Positions 33,246-42,302 are shown, counted from the stretch's first letter. The stretch is DNA of 64,000 nt from Catellatospora coxensis (GCF_016862635.1 NZ_BONI01000034.1:1-64000); one strand, 5' to 3'. Numbers and translations are program-made. Notes: generated by a model from the letters alone, not told the origin.

Positions 33246-34217
33246 TCAGCCGAGCGGCTGAACGGTGGCCGAGGTCAGGCTGGTGTAGAAGCAGCCGGTG
33301 GTCGGCAGGCTGGTCGCGGCGGGCGGCGTGACGCCGTCGTAGAGCGCCAGCAGGAAGTTCTGCGGGCACCGGCGGGTGGTGCCGGTGCGGATGCCGAAGT
33401 GCAGGTGCGGGCCGGTCGAGTTGCCGGTGTTGCCGGTCAGGCCGATCTGCTGGCCCGCCACGACGGTCGCCCCGTTGGCCACCGACCACGAGGAGAAGTG
33501 GCAGTAGGTGTACACGTTGCCGTCCGCGCCGGTCAGGTTGACTCCGCGGCCGCACGAGCTGTCGTCGATGATCACGACGGTGCCGCCGCGGACCGCGTAC
33601 GCCGGGGTGCCGGTGCCGACGGGCAGGTCGATGGCCGGGTAGTCGTGGTGCGGGTCGTCGTACTCGCTGCGCGGCAGGGCGCTCTTGGCCAGCGGCAGCG
33701 AGAACGCCGGGCTGCCGGTGGTGGACGTCAGCCGGATCGCGTCGGCGACGACGTAGCCGGTGCCGTTGGTCCACCGGCTCACCCCGACCACGCTGTGCGT
33801 GCCCGCGGCCAGGTTGAACGTGCCGAGGCTGACCCATCGTCCGCCGTTGGACCGCTGGTCGACCACGACGGTCTGGTTGCCGCCGCTGGTCGCCACGACG
33901 AACGGGGTGGCGTTGTTGTAGCCGGCGTCGGCCGGGTACCAGACCTCTACCGTGTGCGGGCCGGCCGCGGCGATCGTGGCGGTGAACCAGGCGGCGTCGC
34001 TGGCCGTGGTGTTCGGGGTGGCGAAGCGGTAGTCGGCGCCGTAGCGCTGCGCGGACCAGGTCGAGGTGCCCCAGTTGGCGCTGGCCGTGAACCCGCCGGC
34101 GGTGGCGTTGTCCACGATGGTCGTCGCCGCCGACGCGGGCGCGGCGGGGCCGAGCACGACGAGGGTGACGGTGGCGAGCCCGGCGACAGCGGAGCGCAGG
34201 GCGAGGGGAAGTCTCAC
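33246..34217 (-). CDS. Secreted M23-family peptidase with golvesin-like N-terminal domain
   Basis: 323 residues. Signal peptide about 1-30 (ending ASAA). Residues about 33-165 form a golvesin C-like beta-sandwich (TASANWGTSTWSAQRYG, HTVEVWYPAD, LAAGTHSVVGVSRW). The peptidase domain follows: DDPHHDYPAIDLP (first His/Asp ligands), TYCHFSSW and GPHLHFGI (HxH). A disulfide-type Cys pair near the C-terminus (RCPQN, TGCFY) may stabilise it. The GTG at 34217 has GGAGGG upstream. It is an extracellular cell-wall or peptide hydrolase, possibly co-regulated with the M23 gene at 1-1159 through a common upstream motif. Confidence 0.88.
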   Translation of the reverse strand: MRLPLALRSAVAGLATVTLVVLGPAAPASAATTIVDNATAGGFTASANWGTSTWSAQRYGADYRFATPNTTASDAAWFTATIAAAGPHTVEVWYPADAGYNNATPFVVATSGGNQTVVVDQRSNGGRWVSLGTFNLAAGTHSVVGVSRWTNGTGYVVADAIRLTSTTGSPAFSLPLAKSALPRSEYDDPHHDYPAIDLPVGTGTPAYAVRGGTVVIIDDSSCGRGVNLTGADGNVYTYCHFSSWSVANGATVVAGQQIGLTGNTGNSTGPHLHFGIRTGTTRRCPQNFLLALYDGVTPPAATSLPTTGCFYTSLTSATVQPLG

Positions 34218-34250
34218 TATCCCTCCGTCAGGGGGTGTCGAGGAATGAGA

Positions 34251-34266
34251 GTGAAACTATTCAACC
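34251..34266. promoter_or_regulatory. Motif shared with the other M23 gene promoter
   Basis: GTGAAACTATTCAACC, matching the core of the dyad at 1260-1278 apart from one inserted T. It lies 34 nt upstream of the GTG start at 34217. Confidence 0.35.
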
Positions 34267-34310
34267 AACATCACTGTGTATGCGAAAGACTTCTACATCG
34301 ATCGTCTTGA

Positions 34311-34360
34311 GCGCCCTGCCCCGCCGTCGCCCGGATGGCGGCGACGGCAGGGCAGGGCGC
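34311..34360 (-). terminator. Terminator of the gcvT-gcvH-glyA operon
   Basis: GCGCCCTGCCC pairs with its complement and, after one C/A mismatch, a further 9 bp close the stem; 21 positions in all and an 8-nt loop. It begins 7 nt after the glyA stop codon on the minus strand. Confidence 0.85.
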
Positions 34361-34366
34361 GGCCCC

Positions 34367-35638
34367 TCACAACGCCGGATACAGCGGGAACGCGGCGGTC
34401 AGCGCGGCCACCCGGCCCCGCAGGCCGTCCGCCGCGGCCTCGTCGAAGGACGGCAGCAGCGCCTGCGCGACGATGTCGGCGACCTCGGCGAAGTCCGCGT
34501 CGGCGAACCCGCGGGCGGCCAGCGCGGCGGTGCCGATCCGCAGCCCGGAGGTGACCATCGGCGGGCGAGGGTCGCCCGGCACGGCGTTGCGGTTGACCGT
34601 GATGCCGACGCCGTGCAGCCGGTCCTCGGCCTGCCGCCCGTCCAGCTCGGACGCCCGCAGGTCCACCAGCACCAGGTGCACGTCCGTGCCGCCGGTCAGC
34701 ACCGACACCCCGGCCGCGGCGACGTCGGGCTCGGACAGCCGCCGCGCCAGCAGGCGGGCGCCGTCGAGCGTGCGCTGCTGCCGCCGCGCGAACTCCGCGC
34801 TCGCCGCCATCCTGAAGCCGACCGCCTTCGCGGCGATGACGTGCTCCAGCGGGCCGCCCTGCTGGCCGGGGAACACCGCGCTGTTCACCTTGCGGGCGAC
34901 GTCCTCGTCGTTGGTGAGCACCACTCCCCCGCGCGGACCGCCCAGCGTCTTGTGCGTCGTCGTGGTGACGACGTCGGCGAACGGCACCGGGTTCGGGTGC
35001 AGGCCCGCCGCGACCAGCCCGGCGAAGTGCGCCATGTCCACCATCAGCCGCGCGCCCACCAGGTCGGCGATCTTGCGGAAGGCGGCGAAGTCCAGCTGCC
35101 GGGGGTACGCCGACCAGCCGGCGATGATCAGCGCGGGCCGGTGTTCGAGCGCCAGCCGCTCCACCTCGGCGAGGTCGACCCGCCCGTCCTCGGCCGACAC
35201 GTGATAGGCCACCGCGTGGTACAGCCGGCCGGAGAAGTTGATCCGCATGCCGTGGGTGAGGTGCCCGCCGTGGGCCAGGTCCAGGCCGAGGATGGTGTCG
35301 CCGGGCTGGATCAGCGCCATCATCGCCGCCGCGTTGGCCTGCGCGCCCGAGTGCGGCTGCACGTTGGCGAAGCCCGCCCCGAACAGCGCCTTCACCCGGT
35401 CGATCGCCAGCTGCTCCACCACGTCGACGTGCTCGCAGCCGCCGTAGTAGCGCCGCCCCGGGTAGCCCTCGGCGTACTTGTTGGTCAGCACCGAGCCCTG
35501 CGCCTGCAGCACGGCCAGCGGCGCGAAGTTCTCGCTGGCGATCATCTCCAGGGTGTCGCGCTGGCGGCCCAGCTCGGCGCGCAGCGCCGCGTGCACCTCG
35601 GGGTCGAACTCCGCCAGCGGTGCGTTCAGCGCGGTCAC
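34367..35638 (-). CDS. glyA: Serine hydroxymethyltransferase
   Basis: 423 residues, full length. The PLP motif [16 protein letters not shown] has the Schiff-base Lys; [19 protein letters not shown]-like [12 protein letters not shown] and [17 protein letters not shown] are SHMT landmarks. It interconverts serine and glycine with tetrahydrofolate. It is the last gene of a gcvT-gcvH-glyA operon, where it captures the methylene-THF made by glycine cleavage. GTG 35638 overlaps gcvH by 4 nt. A second, constitutive glyA probably exists elsewhere, since this copy is under the glycine riboswitch. Confidence 0.97.
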   Translation of the reverse strand: MTALNAPLAEFDPEVHAALRAELGRQRDTLEMIASENFAPLAVLQAQGSVLTNKYAEGYPGRRYYGGCEHVDVVEQLAIDRVKALFGAGFANVQPHSGAQANAAAMMALIQPGDTILGLDLAHGGHLTHGMRINFSGRLYHAVAYHVSAEDGRVDLAEVERLALEHRPALIIAGWSAYPRQLDFAAFRKIADLVGARLMVDMAHFAGLVAAGLHPNPVPFADVVTTTTHKTLGGPRGGVVLTNDEDVARKVNSAVFPGQQGGPLEHVIAAKAVGFRMAASAEFARRQQRTLDGARLLARRLSEPDVAAAGVSVLTGGTDVHLVLVDLRASELDGRQAEDRLHGVGITVNRNAVPGDPRPPMVTSGLRIGTAALAARGFADADFAEVADIVAQALLPSFDEAAADGLRGRVAALTAAFPLYPAL

Positions 35639-36018
35639 CGGCTGCCCTCCGCCCCGATCAGCGCGGCGTACTCGGCCGCGTCGAGCAGCTCCGGCGCCCC
35701 CGTCAGGCGCAGCCGGAACAACCAGCCCTGGCCGTACGGGTCGGAGTTGACCAGCGACGGGTCGTCGGCGACGGCCGGGTTGACCTCGACGATCTCGCCG
35801 TCGGCCGGGGCGTACAGCTCGCTGACCGACTTCGTGGACTCGACCTCACCGCACGGGTCGCCCGCCGTGACGGACGTGCCGACGGCGGGCAGCTCCAGGT
35901 AGACGATGTCGCCGAGCGCGTCGCCCGCGAACGCGGTGATGCCGACCGCGGGCACGTCCTCGTCGGACAGCCACTCGTGGTCGCGGGTGTAGCGCAGGTT
36001 CTCGGGGACGGTGTTCAC
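35635..36018 (-). CDS. gcvH: Glycine cleavage system H protein
   Basis: 127 residues. [11 protein letters not shown] opens the barrel and [15 protein letters not shown] holds the lipoyl-carrying Lys. It shuttles the aminomethyl group between P and T proteins. The GTG at 36018 overlaps the gcvT stop by 4 nt. Confidence 0.96.
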   Translation of the reverse strand: MNTVPENLRYTRDHEWLSDEDVPAVGITAFAGDALGDIVYLELPAVGTSVTAGDPCGEVESTKSVSELYAPADGEIVEVNPAVADDPSLVNSDPYGQGWLFRLRLTGAPELLDAAEYAALIGAEGSR

Positions 36019-37193
36019 GCGTGGCCTCCAGCGGGGCGGCGGTAGAAGGGCAGCTCGACGACGGTGACCGTGTCGCGGCTGCCGCGGATGTCGACGGCGA
36101 GCACGGTGCCGACGGCGGCGCGGTCGGCGGGCACGTACGCCATGGCGATCGGGCGGCCCAGGGTCGGCGACGGCGCGCCGCTGGTCACGGTGCCGATGCG
36201 GTCCCCGGTGTCCGGGTCGAGCACGGCGTAGCCGGCCCGGGGCGCGCGCCGCCCGGCGGGCAGCAGGCCCACGAGCAGTTCGGCCGGGCCCGATGCGGCG
36301 CGGGCGTGCAGCGCGTCGCGGCCGACGAACGGCTTGTCGAGCACGGCGACGCGGCCCAGCCCCGCCTCGAACGGGGTGCGCCCGGCGGTCAGCTCGTGGC
36401 CGTACAGCGGCATGCCCGCCTCCAGCCGCAGCGTGTCCCGGCACGCCAACCCCGCCGGGACCAGGCCGTGCCCGGCTCCGGCCGCGCTGATCGCCGCCCA
36501 GACGGCGGTTGCGTCGCCGGGCGCGCAGTAGACCTCGAAGCCGTCCTCGCCGGTGTAGCCGGTCCGGGCCAGCAGCACCGGAGTTCCGGCCAGCACCGCC
36601 GGGTCGATGGCGTAGTAGCGCAGCGCGTCCACGTCGGACCCGGTCACGGCGCGGAGGATGTCGGCCGAGCGCGGACCCTGCACGGCGAGCAGCGCCCAGT
36701 CGGCGGACACGTCGCGGACCATCGCCTGGAACCCGGCGGCGCGTTCGGCCAGCGCGGCCGACACCACCGAGGTGTTGGCCGCGTTCGCGACGACCAGGTA
36801 GCGCTGCTCTTCCAGGCGGTACACGATGAGGTCGTCGAGCACGCCGCCGTCCGGGGCGCACAGCATCGTGTAGCGGGCGCGGCCGACGCCGACGGCGGAC
36901 AGGCGGCCGACCAGGGCGCGGTCGAGCATCGCCGCCGCGCCGGGGCCGGTCACCTCGATCTCGCCCATGTGGCTCAGGTCGAACAGCGCGGCCGCTCGGC
37001 GTACGGCGTGGTGCTCGGCGGTCTCGCTGCCGTAGCGCAGCGGCATGGTCCAGCCGGCGAACTCGGTCAGCACGGCGCCGAGCCCGCGGTGCACGCCGTG
37101 CAGCGGGGTCTGTCTTGCGGAAGGTTGGTCGTGCCCGGCCGTGTCCCGTTCGGGACAGGGGTGGGCAGCGGTCGGCGACGCGACGGCGCTCAC
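36015..37193 (-). CDS. gcvT: Glycine cleavage system T protein (aminomethyltransferase)
   Basis: 392 residues. HRGLGAVLTEFAGWTMPLRYG, FDLSHMGEIEVTG, RTGYTGEDGFEVYC and CRDTLRLEAGMPLYGHEL are T-protein landmarks; the C-terminal barrel includes VTSGAPSPTLGRPIAMAYV. It moves the methylene group from H protein to tetrahydrofolate. GTG 37193 is chosen because longer starts would lie inside the riboswitch. gcvP is not in this window and must be elsewhere. Confidence 0.95.
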   Translation of the reverse strand: MSAVASPTAAHPCPERDTAGHDQPSARQTPLHGVHRGLGAVLTEFAGWTMPLRYGSETAEHHAVRRAAALFDLSHMGEIEVTGPGAAAMLDRALVGRLSAVGVGRARYTMLCAPDGGVLDDLIVYRLEEQRYLVVANAANTSVVSAALAERAAGFQAMVRDVSADWALLAVQGPRSADILRAVTGSDVDALRYYAIDPAVLAGTPVLLARTGYTGEDGFEVYCAPGDATAVWAAISAAGAGHGLVPAGLACRDTLRLEAGMPLYGHELTAGRTPFEAGLGRVAVLDKPFVGRDALHARAASGPAELLVGLLPAGRRAPRAGYAVLDPDTGDRIGTVTSGAPSPTLGRPIAMAYVPADRAAVGTVLAVDIRGSRDTVTVVELPFYRRPAGGHA

Positions 37194-37243
37194 GGGAGGC
37201 TCCCTGGTCCGGGTGCCGCGTCGGCGGCACCGGTGGTGGTTGG

Positions 37244-37428
37244 CCTCCCCCTCTGTCATCGGAGCCTGAGAGCTTCACCGCGTACGCGGCTTGCACCGTG
37301 GGCGCAGGACTGTTGCGTCCTGACTTTCCAGAGTTCGCCTCGCCACGGCGGTACGTGGGCCTGAGAGATTCCGGGGAGAAGTTGCTCCTTCGGCGGCCCG
37401 GTCGCGCCGGGCCTCTCCCGCCGTGGTT
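37244..37428 (-). ncRNA. Tandem glycine riboswitch upstream of gcvT
   Basis: Read on the minus strand from 37428: GGCGGGAGAG, then GCCGAAGGAGCAA and CTCTCAGG make aptamer 1. After a short linker, CTCTGGAAAG, GTGCAAGCC, GGTGAAGCTCTCAGG and the closing GATGACAGAGG make aptamer 2. The motifs and order are those of Rfam glycine riboswitches, and the gene behind it is gcvT. It switches the glycine-cleavage operon on when glycine is plentiful. Confidence 0.93.
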
Positions 37429-37504
37429 CTGTCGGCGAGGTATTCAGTTGTCCGCCGTACCGTAGACGCCGCCCCGGAACGCCGTCAACCGCGACCGCCG
37501 CGGG

Positions 37505-38221
37505 TCAGCGCCGCTTGGCGAGGTAGACGGTGTTCGTGGACTCGCGATTCTGCAGCGGGTTCGGGAAGCTGACGACCTCGGCGCGTACGTCGGTGAACAC
37601 CTCGGCCAGGCGGGCGGTGAACTGCTCTTCGGGCGGGTCGTTGGACCACAGGGTGAACACGCCGCCCGGGTGCAGGTGCTGGGCCAGGCGGCGCAGGCCG
37701 GCGGGCTCGTAGAAGCCGGCGTGGCTCGGGTGGAGCAGGTGGCTGGGCGAGTGGTCGATGTCGACGACGATCGCGTGGAAGCGCCGGCCGGGGCGGTGCG
37801 GGTCGAGGCCGTCCGGCGAGGCGCAGCGGGCGAAGAAGTCGCCTTCGGACAGGCGGCAGCGCGGGTCTGCGGACAAGGTGACCCCCGCCGGGATGAGGCC
37901 CTGCTCGTGCCAGGCGATGACGTCGGGCAGCGCGTCGATGACCAGCAGGGACGCGACACGCTCGTCGGCGAGCACGGTCAGTGCGGTGTAGCCGAGGCCG
38001 AGGCCGCCGACGGCCACGTCGAAGCCGGTGCCGTCGAGTTCGGCGAGCGCCAGTGCGGCGACGGCCTCCTCGGCGACGGTGAACAGGCTGGACATGAGGA
38101 AGTCGTCGTCGAGTTTGACCTCGTAGACGTCGGTCTTGAACATGGGATCCCAGCGGCGGCGCAGGCTGATCACGCCCATCGGCGTCTGCCGCCAGCCGAG
38201 TTCCTGCAGCCGTGCGCCCAT
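37505..38221 (-). CDS. Spermidine synthase-like methyltransferase-fold protein
   Basis: 238 residues. VYEVKLDDDFLMSS, then VGGLGLGYTALTVL as the SAM/dcSAM-type motif I, VVDIDHSPSHLLHP with an acidic motif IV, and TLWSNDPPEEQF. These fit the spermidine-synthase-like group (COG0421 type), but the aminopropyl gate residues cannot be confirmed. The ATG has GGAGGCGGC upstream. It stands alone beside the riboswitch operon. Confidence 0.75.
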   Translation of the reverse strand: MGARLQELGWRQTPMGVISLRRRWDPMFKTDVYEVKLDDDFLMSSLFTVAEEAVAALALAELDGTGFDVAVGGLGLGYTALTVLADERVASLLVIDALPDVIAWHEQGLIPAGVTLSADPRCRLSEGDFFARCASPDGLDPHRPGRRFHAIVVDIDHSPSHLLHPSHAGFYEPAGLRRLAQHLHPGGVFTLWSNDPPEEQFTARLAEVFTDVRAEVVSFPNPLQNRESTNTVYLAKRR

Positions 38222-38403
38222 GCCGCCTCCGTCTTGGCGGTGCCCGCAGATGGGTCCAGCCGAACTGCCAGGCTAGCCGACCCGCTGACGGGCGAAGGCA
38301 ACGACACGTCGTACGTCGAGGTGACCGCGTGGTCGGCGCGCACTACCGTGGCCATCCGCGCCGCCGGTACGGCTCGGTCGGATGATGGTCTTCGGAGGTG
38401 GCG

Positions 38404-38712
38404 ATGTTCGCCCTGGTAGTGCGGTTCGACATCCGTGACGAGGAGTCAGCGGTCAGGTTCGACGAGCTGACGGCGCAGGCGGTGGAGCAGATCCGGGCGA
38501 AGGAGCCGGGAACGCTGGTGTACGCGACACATCAGGTGGCCGGTGAACCACTGGCGAGGGTGTTTTACGAGGTGTACGCCGACGACGCGGCATTTCAGGC
38601 GCACGAGGCCGCCGAGCATGTGACCGCGTTCCACGCGGCGAAGGACCCGTTACTGGTGTCGCATCGGGTGGAGTTCCTGTCCCTGGCCGCGGCCAAGGGT
38701 CTGTCCGCGTGA
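38404..38712 (+). CDS. ABM-domain (antibiotic biosynthesis monooxygenase-like) protein
   Basis: 102 residues. A dimeric alpha-beta barrel: ALVVRFDIRDEESAVRFDEL, PGTLVYATHQVAGEPLARVFYEVYADDAAFQAHE and a C-terminal LLVSHRVEFL strand. Members are small oxygenases or quinol oxidases without cofactor, and also stress proteins (YgiN-like). The ATG at 38404 follows GGAGGTG. Confidence 0.82.
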   Translation: MFALVVRFDIRDEESAVRFDELTAQAVEQIRAKEPGTLVYATHQVAGEPLARVFYEVYADDAAFQAHEAAEHVTAFHAAKDPLLVSHRVEFLSLAAAKGLSA

Positions 38713-38981
38713 GCATCCATCACTGCCATTGCCGTAGTCGGGTTCGTCCGACACCGGCCCGGTAGGCCAGGCACGGGAAAGAACACGACCTGGACGTAGA
38801 CCGTGCCGTTGTCAGCACCCACGAAGAAGATCAGGTGACCACCCGGCTCGCCAGGAAGGTAAGCGATCGTGGCGCTCGATCCCAACTTCAGGTCCAACGC
38901 CGCCCGAAGGACCGAGCTCAACCCGTCACCCACGTACGACGAGCCGAGAATGCAGACATCATCATCAATGGTCCAGGTCAG
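38713..38981 (-). pseudogene. Possible remnant of a small protein gene
   Basis: The minus-strand frame reads LTWTIDDDVCILGSSYVG, then ALDLKLGSSATIAYLPGEP and HLIFFVGADNGTVYVQVVFF. It has protein-like strand alternation and lower GC than neighbours, but no usable start (only an internal GTG at 38933), and its 3' part runs antisense into the ABM gene. It may be a decayed immunity-type gene. Family not recognised. Confidence 0.3.
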
Positions 38982-39099
38982 CCGAGCAGGCGCACAGGCC
39001 GATCAGGTCCTCGTGGTGGCGGTCGAGGATGTCCAGGGCGACGGTGATCTGCCGCCGTGCGTACGCCTCGAACTGCCCCGCTGTCAGCGCCTTGCCCAT
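38965..39099 (-). CDS. 44-residue conserved-looking small protein
   Basis: MGKALTAGQFEAYARRQ leads into TVALDILDRHHEDLIGLC and ACSADLDH: a charged helix followed by Cys-Ala-Cys. The ATG at 39099 has AGGGGAGGGG 6-8 nt upstream, a strong ribosome site. It faces the TPR regulator gene divergently; a tiny partner next to such a regulator is common in actinomycetes. Function unknown. Confidence 0.6.
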   Translation of the reverse strand: MGKALTAGQFEAYARRQITVALDILDRHHEDLIGLCACSADLDH

Positions 39100-39306
39100 T
39101 ACCGTGCCCCTCCCCTGGCTGGTGACGGGGGCGCGGCGGCCGAGTGCCATGGGATGCGTCCGGCCGCCGCGCCGTTCGGGGCGGGTGCGAATCACCCCAC
39201 CGACAGTCAACCGGCGGCCATGGCCCGACTGTAGGCTTCCGGGCAGGTGCGAACGTTTCACAGGTTTAACCATGTTGATGAACCACGCTCACGAGAGGGC
39301 GGGCAC

Positions 39307-40674
39307 GTGCGCGCCAGCACCGCACCCAACGACCGGCTGCAACTGCTGATCTCCCAAGCCGGGATCTCCTACGAGGCCCTCGCCCGGTCGGTGTGCCACA
39401 TCGCCGCCGAGAACGGCGACAACAGGCTGCCGGCCAACAAGTCATCGGTGGCGCACTGGATCGCCGGAACACGCCCCCACCCGCCCACCGCCGGCTACCT
39501 CGCCGAAGCCCTGTCACGACGCCTGGCACGTCCACTCACACCAGCCGACCTCGGGCTAGGCTCAGACGATGAACCCATCTACGACCCGGTATCCCTGCCA
39601 CCCGACGCCGTGGCCGCCGTCGCACACCTGGGACGAGCCGACGTGGACCGCCGCACCCTGATCTCCGGCGCCGCCTATTCGGTCGCCGCCCTCCTGCTGC
39701 CCTTGCAACAGCCCGAGATCATCGCCCGCGCACACAACACCCGCACCCGGCCCACGACCACCGTCGGCCAAGGTGAAATCGACGCCGTCCGGCAGATGAC
39801 CACAGCGTTCAACGCCGCCGACGAACGCCTCGGCGGCGGCCACGCCCGCACCGCCGTCGTCGAATACCTCACCACCGACGTCACCGCATACCTGCGCGCC
39901 TCCTTCACCGCCGAGACGCTTCGCCGCTCGATGTTCGCCGCAGCCGCCCAACTGTCATACCTGGCGGGATGGAAGGCCCACGACCTCGGCCTGCCCGGGC
40001 TGGCACAGCGCTACTACCTGCACTCCTACCAGCTCGCCACCGAGGCCGACCCTCGCGCGCATGCCGCGTACGGGCTACGCATCCTCGCGCACCAGGCCAT
40101 GGACCTCGGACGCCGCGAACACTGCGTCGACCTGGCCGACGCCGCGCTCGACCGGGTGAAAGGCCGCGTCGACCCCGACACCGAAAGCCTGTTCTGGCTC
40201 ACCGCCGCCCGCGCCCACGCCACCGACGGCAACAACCACCAGGCACGCTCGGCCCTGGCCACCGCAGAACGGCTGCTCGACCGCAGCCGCGGTGACGCGG
40301 CTCCTGAATGGGCCGCGTCGGGCGGACCCGCCGAAGCGCGGCTCGCCAACCAGTCCGGCAAAGCCCTGCAGGCCATGGGCGACCTCAACGCCGCCGAGGA
40401 CCAGCTACGACGCTCGGCACGCTGTTGGGACCCGGCCACGCACCCGCGCATCCACGCCCTCACCCTGGCCGACCTCGCCGAGATCCAATGCACCCGAGGC
40501 AACGTCGAAGCAGCCTGCCGCACCTGGAACACCGCGCTCGACGGCATGGCCGGCATCCGTTCCGCCCGCACCCGCGATGCCATCACCAGCATGCGAGCCA
40601 GCCTCGCCGCTTACCGTCGACGCGGACTCACCACAGCCCAACGCCTCGACACCCGCGCCGCCAGCCTTATCTGA
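39307..40674 (+). CDS. Actinobacterial HTH/TPR transcriptional regulator
   Basis: 455 residues from GTG 39307. N-terminal DNA-binding part (about 8-80: LQLLISQAGISYEALARSV, KSSVAHWIAGTRP) is the Xre-like domain used by spo-type actinobacterial regulators. A linker with VDRRTLISGAAYSVAALLLP, resembling a Tat-like helix, leads to several TPR helices (AAAQLSYLAGWKAHDLGLPG, LANQSGKALQAMGDLNAAEDQ). Such proteins answer unknown peptide or intracellular cues. An earlier GTG at 39247 would add 20 residues but has no ribosome site. Confidence 0.8.
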   Translation: MRASTAPNDRLQLLISQAGISYEALARSVCHIAAENGDNRLPANKSSVAHWIAGTRPHPPTAGYLAEALSRRLARPLTPADLGLGSDDEPIYDPVSLPPDAVAAVAHLGRADVDRRTLISGAAYSVAALLLPLQQPEIIARAHNTRTRPTTTVGQGEIDAVRQMTTAFNAADERLGGGHARTAVVEYLTTDVTAYLRASFTAETLRRSMFAAAAQLSYLAGWKAHDLGLPGLAQRYYLHSYQLATEADPRAHAAYGLRILAHQAMDLGRREHCVDLADAALDRVKGRVDPDTESLFWLTAARAHATDGNNHQARSALATAERLLDRSRGDAAPEWAASGGPAEARLANQSGKALQAMGDLNAAEDQLRRSARCWDPATHPRIHALTLADLAEIQCTRGNVEAACRTWNTALDGMAGIRSARTRDAITSMRASLAAYRRRGLTTAQRLDTRAASLI

Positions 40675-40738
40675 GCTCCACCGACCACGCTGGAGTCCGC
40701 TCTGCACGCGCCGGCGACAGCGGCGCTGTGGCGGGTCG

Positions 40739-40744
40739 TATCCT
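40739..40744 (+). promoter_or_regulatory. -10 hexamer TATCCT, probable leaderless start
   Basis: TATCCT ends 6 nt before the GTG at 40751; no ribosome site lies between. Confidence 0.45.
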
Positions 40745-40750
40745 CGGCGG

Positions 40751-41209
40751 GTGACGGACGAGGAGACTGCGGAGCGTGTCATCGATCGCCTTCTCCTGGC
40801 GTTGGCGGCGCAGCTCGACACGTCGGGAGGTCCTGCCCTCGCGGCTGGTGCGGTCGAGGCACTCGCCGATTTGAGCAGAGCCGAGGTCGATTTGATCTTC
40901 GGCCAGGCGGGCCATCTGGTTCACTACGGCGCGGGCACCGCACCGCTGGAGACGCTCATCCACTTGATCACAGCCGTCCAACGCGGCGAGACTTCGGGAG
41001 ATTCCCCGGTCAGGCCGGGTGATGAAGTGCGACTCGTGGGTGAATTGCCAGAGAGTCTTGCCGGATACGACGAGACGCGGCTCCGCGAGACCGTATTCGT
41101 CGTCCGCTACGTCGGCAAGGACGCGACGGTCGACGTGCAGTCGGATCTGACCGAGGATTACGTGATCGTGACGGTGCCGACCACCATCGTGAAGCCCTTG
41201 CGGAGATAA
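40751..41209 (+). CDS. Hypothetical protein
   Basis: 152 residues, acidic and soluble. The N-terminal half is helical (ERVIDRLLLALAAQLDTSG, ALADLSRAEVDLIFGQAGH); the C-terminal half is beta-rich (RPGDEVRLVGELP, VFVVRYVGKDATVDVQSDL). No family recognised. Likely leaderless. Confidence 0.65.
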   Translation: MTDEETAERVIDRLLLALAAQLDTSGGPALAAGAVEALADLSRAEVDLIFGQAGHLVHYGAGTAPLETLIHLITAVQRGETSGDSPVRPGDEVRLVGELPESLAGYDETRLRETVFVVRYVGKDATVDVQSDLTEDYVIVTVPTTIVKPLRR

Positions 41210-41396
41210 AGCACCCTCAGCGCCGCCGTCTCCGCTCGGTACGACAGCCGCCGCCAGAGCTGGTCAATGAGCACACGGTCGGACACGACCGCAGTCTCCT
41301 CGGCACGCTCCGCTCATTCCGAACTGATCTTCAAGGCCATCACGGTGCCTTGTGGCGGATCAACGACGGTCACACTGACCGTACCGTGAGGCAACC

Positions 41397-42251
41397 GTGA
41401 CGTCCGTGCCGACCCTGGCTCACATGAGAACTAAACTCGCCGCGCTACTCACCATCGCGGCAACTGCCGCGATGGTGCAGATAGCGACTCCAGCACAGGC
41501 CTTCATCGGCCTGTACCAGGTAAACGCCGTGAGCCCGGCCAACGCCAACTCACCGAAGAACATCTCCGCGGCATGCGCCCCCGGCGACGACATCGTCAGC
41601 GTCATGGGGCAGGTCAACAACGGCGGCGGTGACGTCCTGCTGACCCGCTCCTACATCGACGCCGCCGGCGGCGGCACCGCTTCCGCCATCGAAGCCATCG
41701 CGACAGGCGTGGCCTGGACCGTCGAGGTCACCCTCGTCTGCGCCCCAGCCGGCGCGCTCGTCAACCGTTCCGTGGTGCAGACGGTGTCCGCCTCCAACAT
41801 GAACGACAAGTTCCAGACCGCGGCCTGCCCCGCGGGCGACAACATCGTCGGCGGCGGCTACTTCCTGACAGACGCCTTCGGCAACGTGTCCATCGACGAG
41901 GTCAGCTACGACGCCGCGATGACGCAGCTGTCCGTCACGGCCTACGACAACGCGGCCGTCGGCAACTACACGCTGACCACGCAGGCGGTCTGCGCCGACC
42001 CCCTGCCCATCAGCAACTACTGGAACGCCACCTCCGTGTTCGACCCCAGTTCGCCGAAAGGCACCAACGGAAATCCCTGCCCCGTCGGCTCGCAGGTGTC
42101 CGCAGTCGGTGGAGTGATCACCGGCGCGCTCGGCGACGCGTCGATCGCAACGCTCACTCCACTGCCCGTGGGCGGCGGCATCGTGGCACGCGAGGTCGGC
42201 CCGTTCGCCGGCAACTGGAGTCTGCAGATGCAGCGCATCTGCATCGGATAG
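41397..42251 (+). CDS. Secreted protein of three Cys-paired beta repeats
   Basis: 284 residues with a Sec signal (cleavage near ATPAQA-FIG, residue 35). The mature part is three tandem units of about 70 residues, each starting with C-(A/P)-x-G-(D/S) (CAPGDDIVSVMG, CPAGDNIVGGGY, CPVGSQVSAVGG) and ending with a second Cys (LVCAP, AVCAD, RICIG). Each unit probably closes with one disulfide. No enzymatic motif. GTG 41397 has TGAGG 5 nt upstream; an internal ATG at 41424 is the alternative. Confidence 0.75.
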   Translation: MTSVPTLAHMRTKLAALLTIAATAAMVQIATPAQAFIGLYQVNAVSPANANSPKNISAACAPGDDIVSVMGQVNNGGGDVLLTRSYIDAAGGGTASAIEAIATGVAWTVEVTLVCAPAGALVNRSVVQTVSASNMNDKFQTAACPAGDNIVGGGYFLTDAFGNVSIDEVSYDAAMTQLSVTAYDNAAVGNYTLTTQAVCADPLPISNYWNATSVFDPSSPKGTNGNPCPVGSQVSAVGGVITGALGDASIATLTPLPVGGGIVAREVGPFAGNWSLQMQRICIG

Positions 42252-42273
42252 CGGTCCGCCTCAGACACACACG

Positions 42274-42302
42274 CCCGGTTCTCCAAGGAGGAGGACCGGG
42301 CA
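42274..42302 (+). terminator. Hairpin terminator after the triple-repeat gene
   Basis: GCCCGGTTCTCC pairs with GGAGGACCGGGC (12 bp including one G-U pair) over a 5-nt loop, 22 nt after the stop. Confidence 0.75.
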
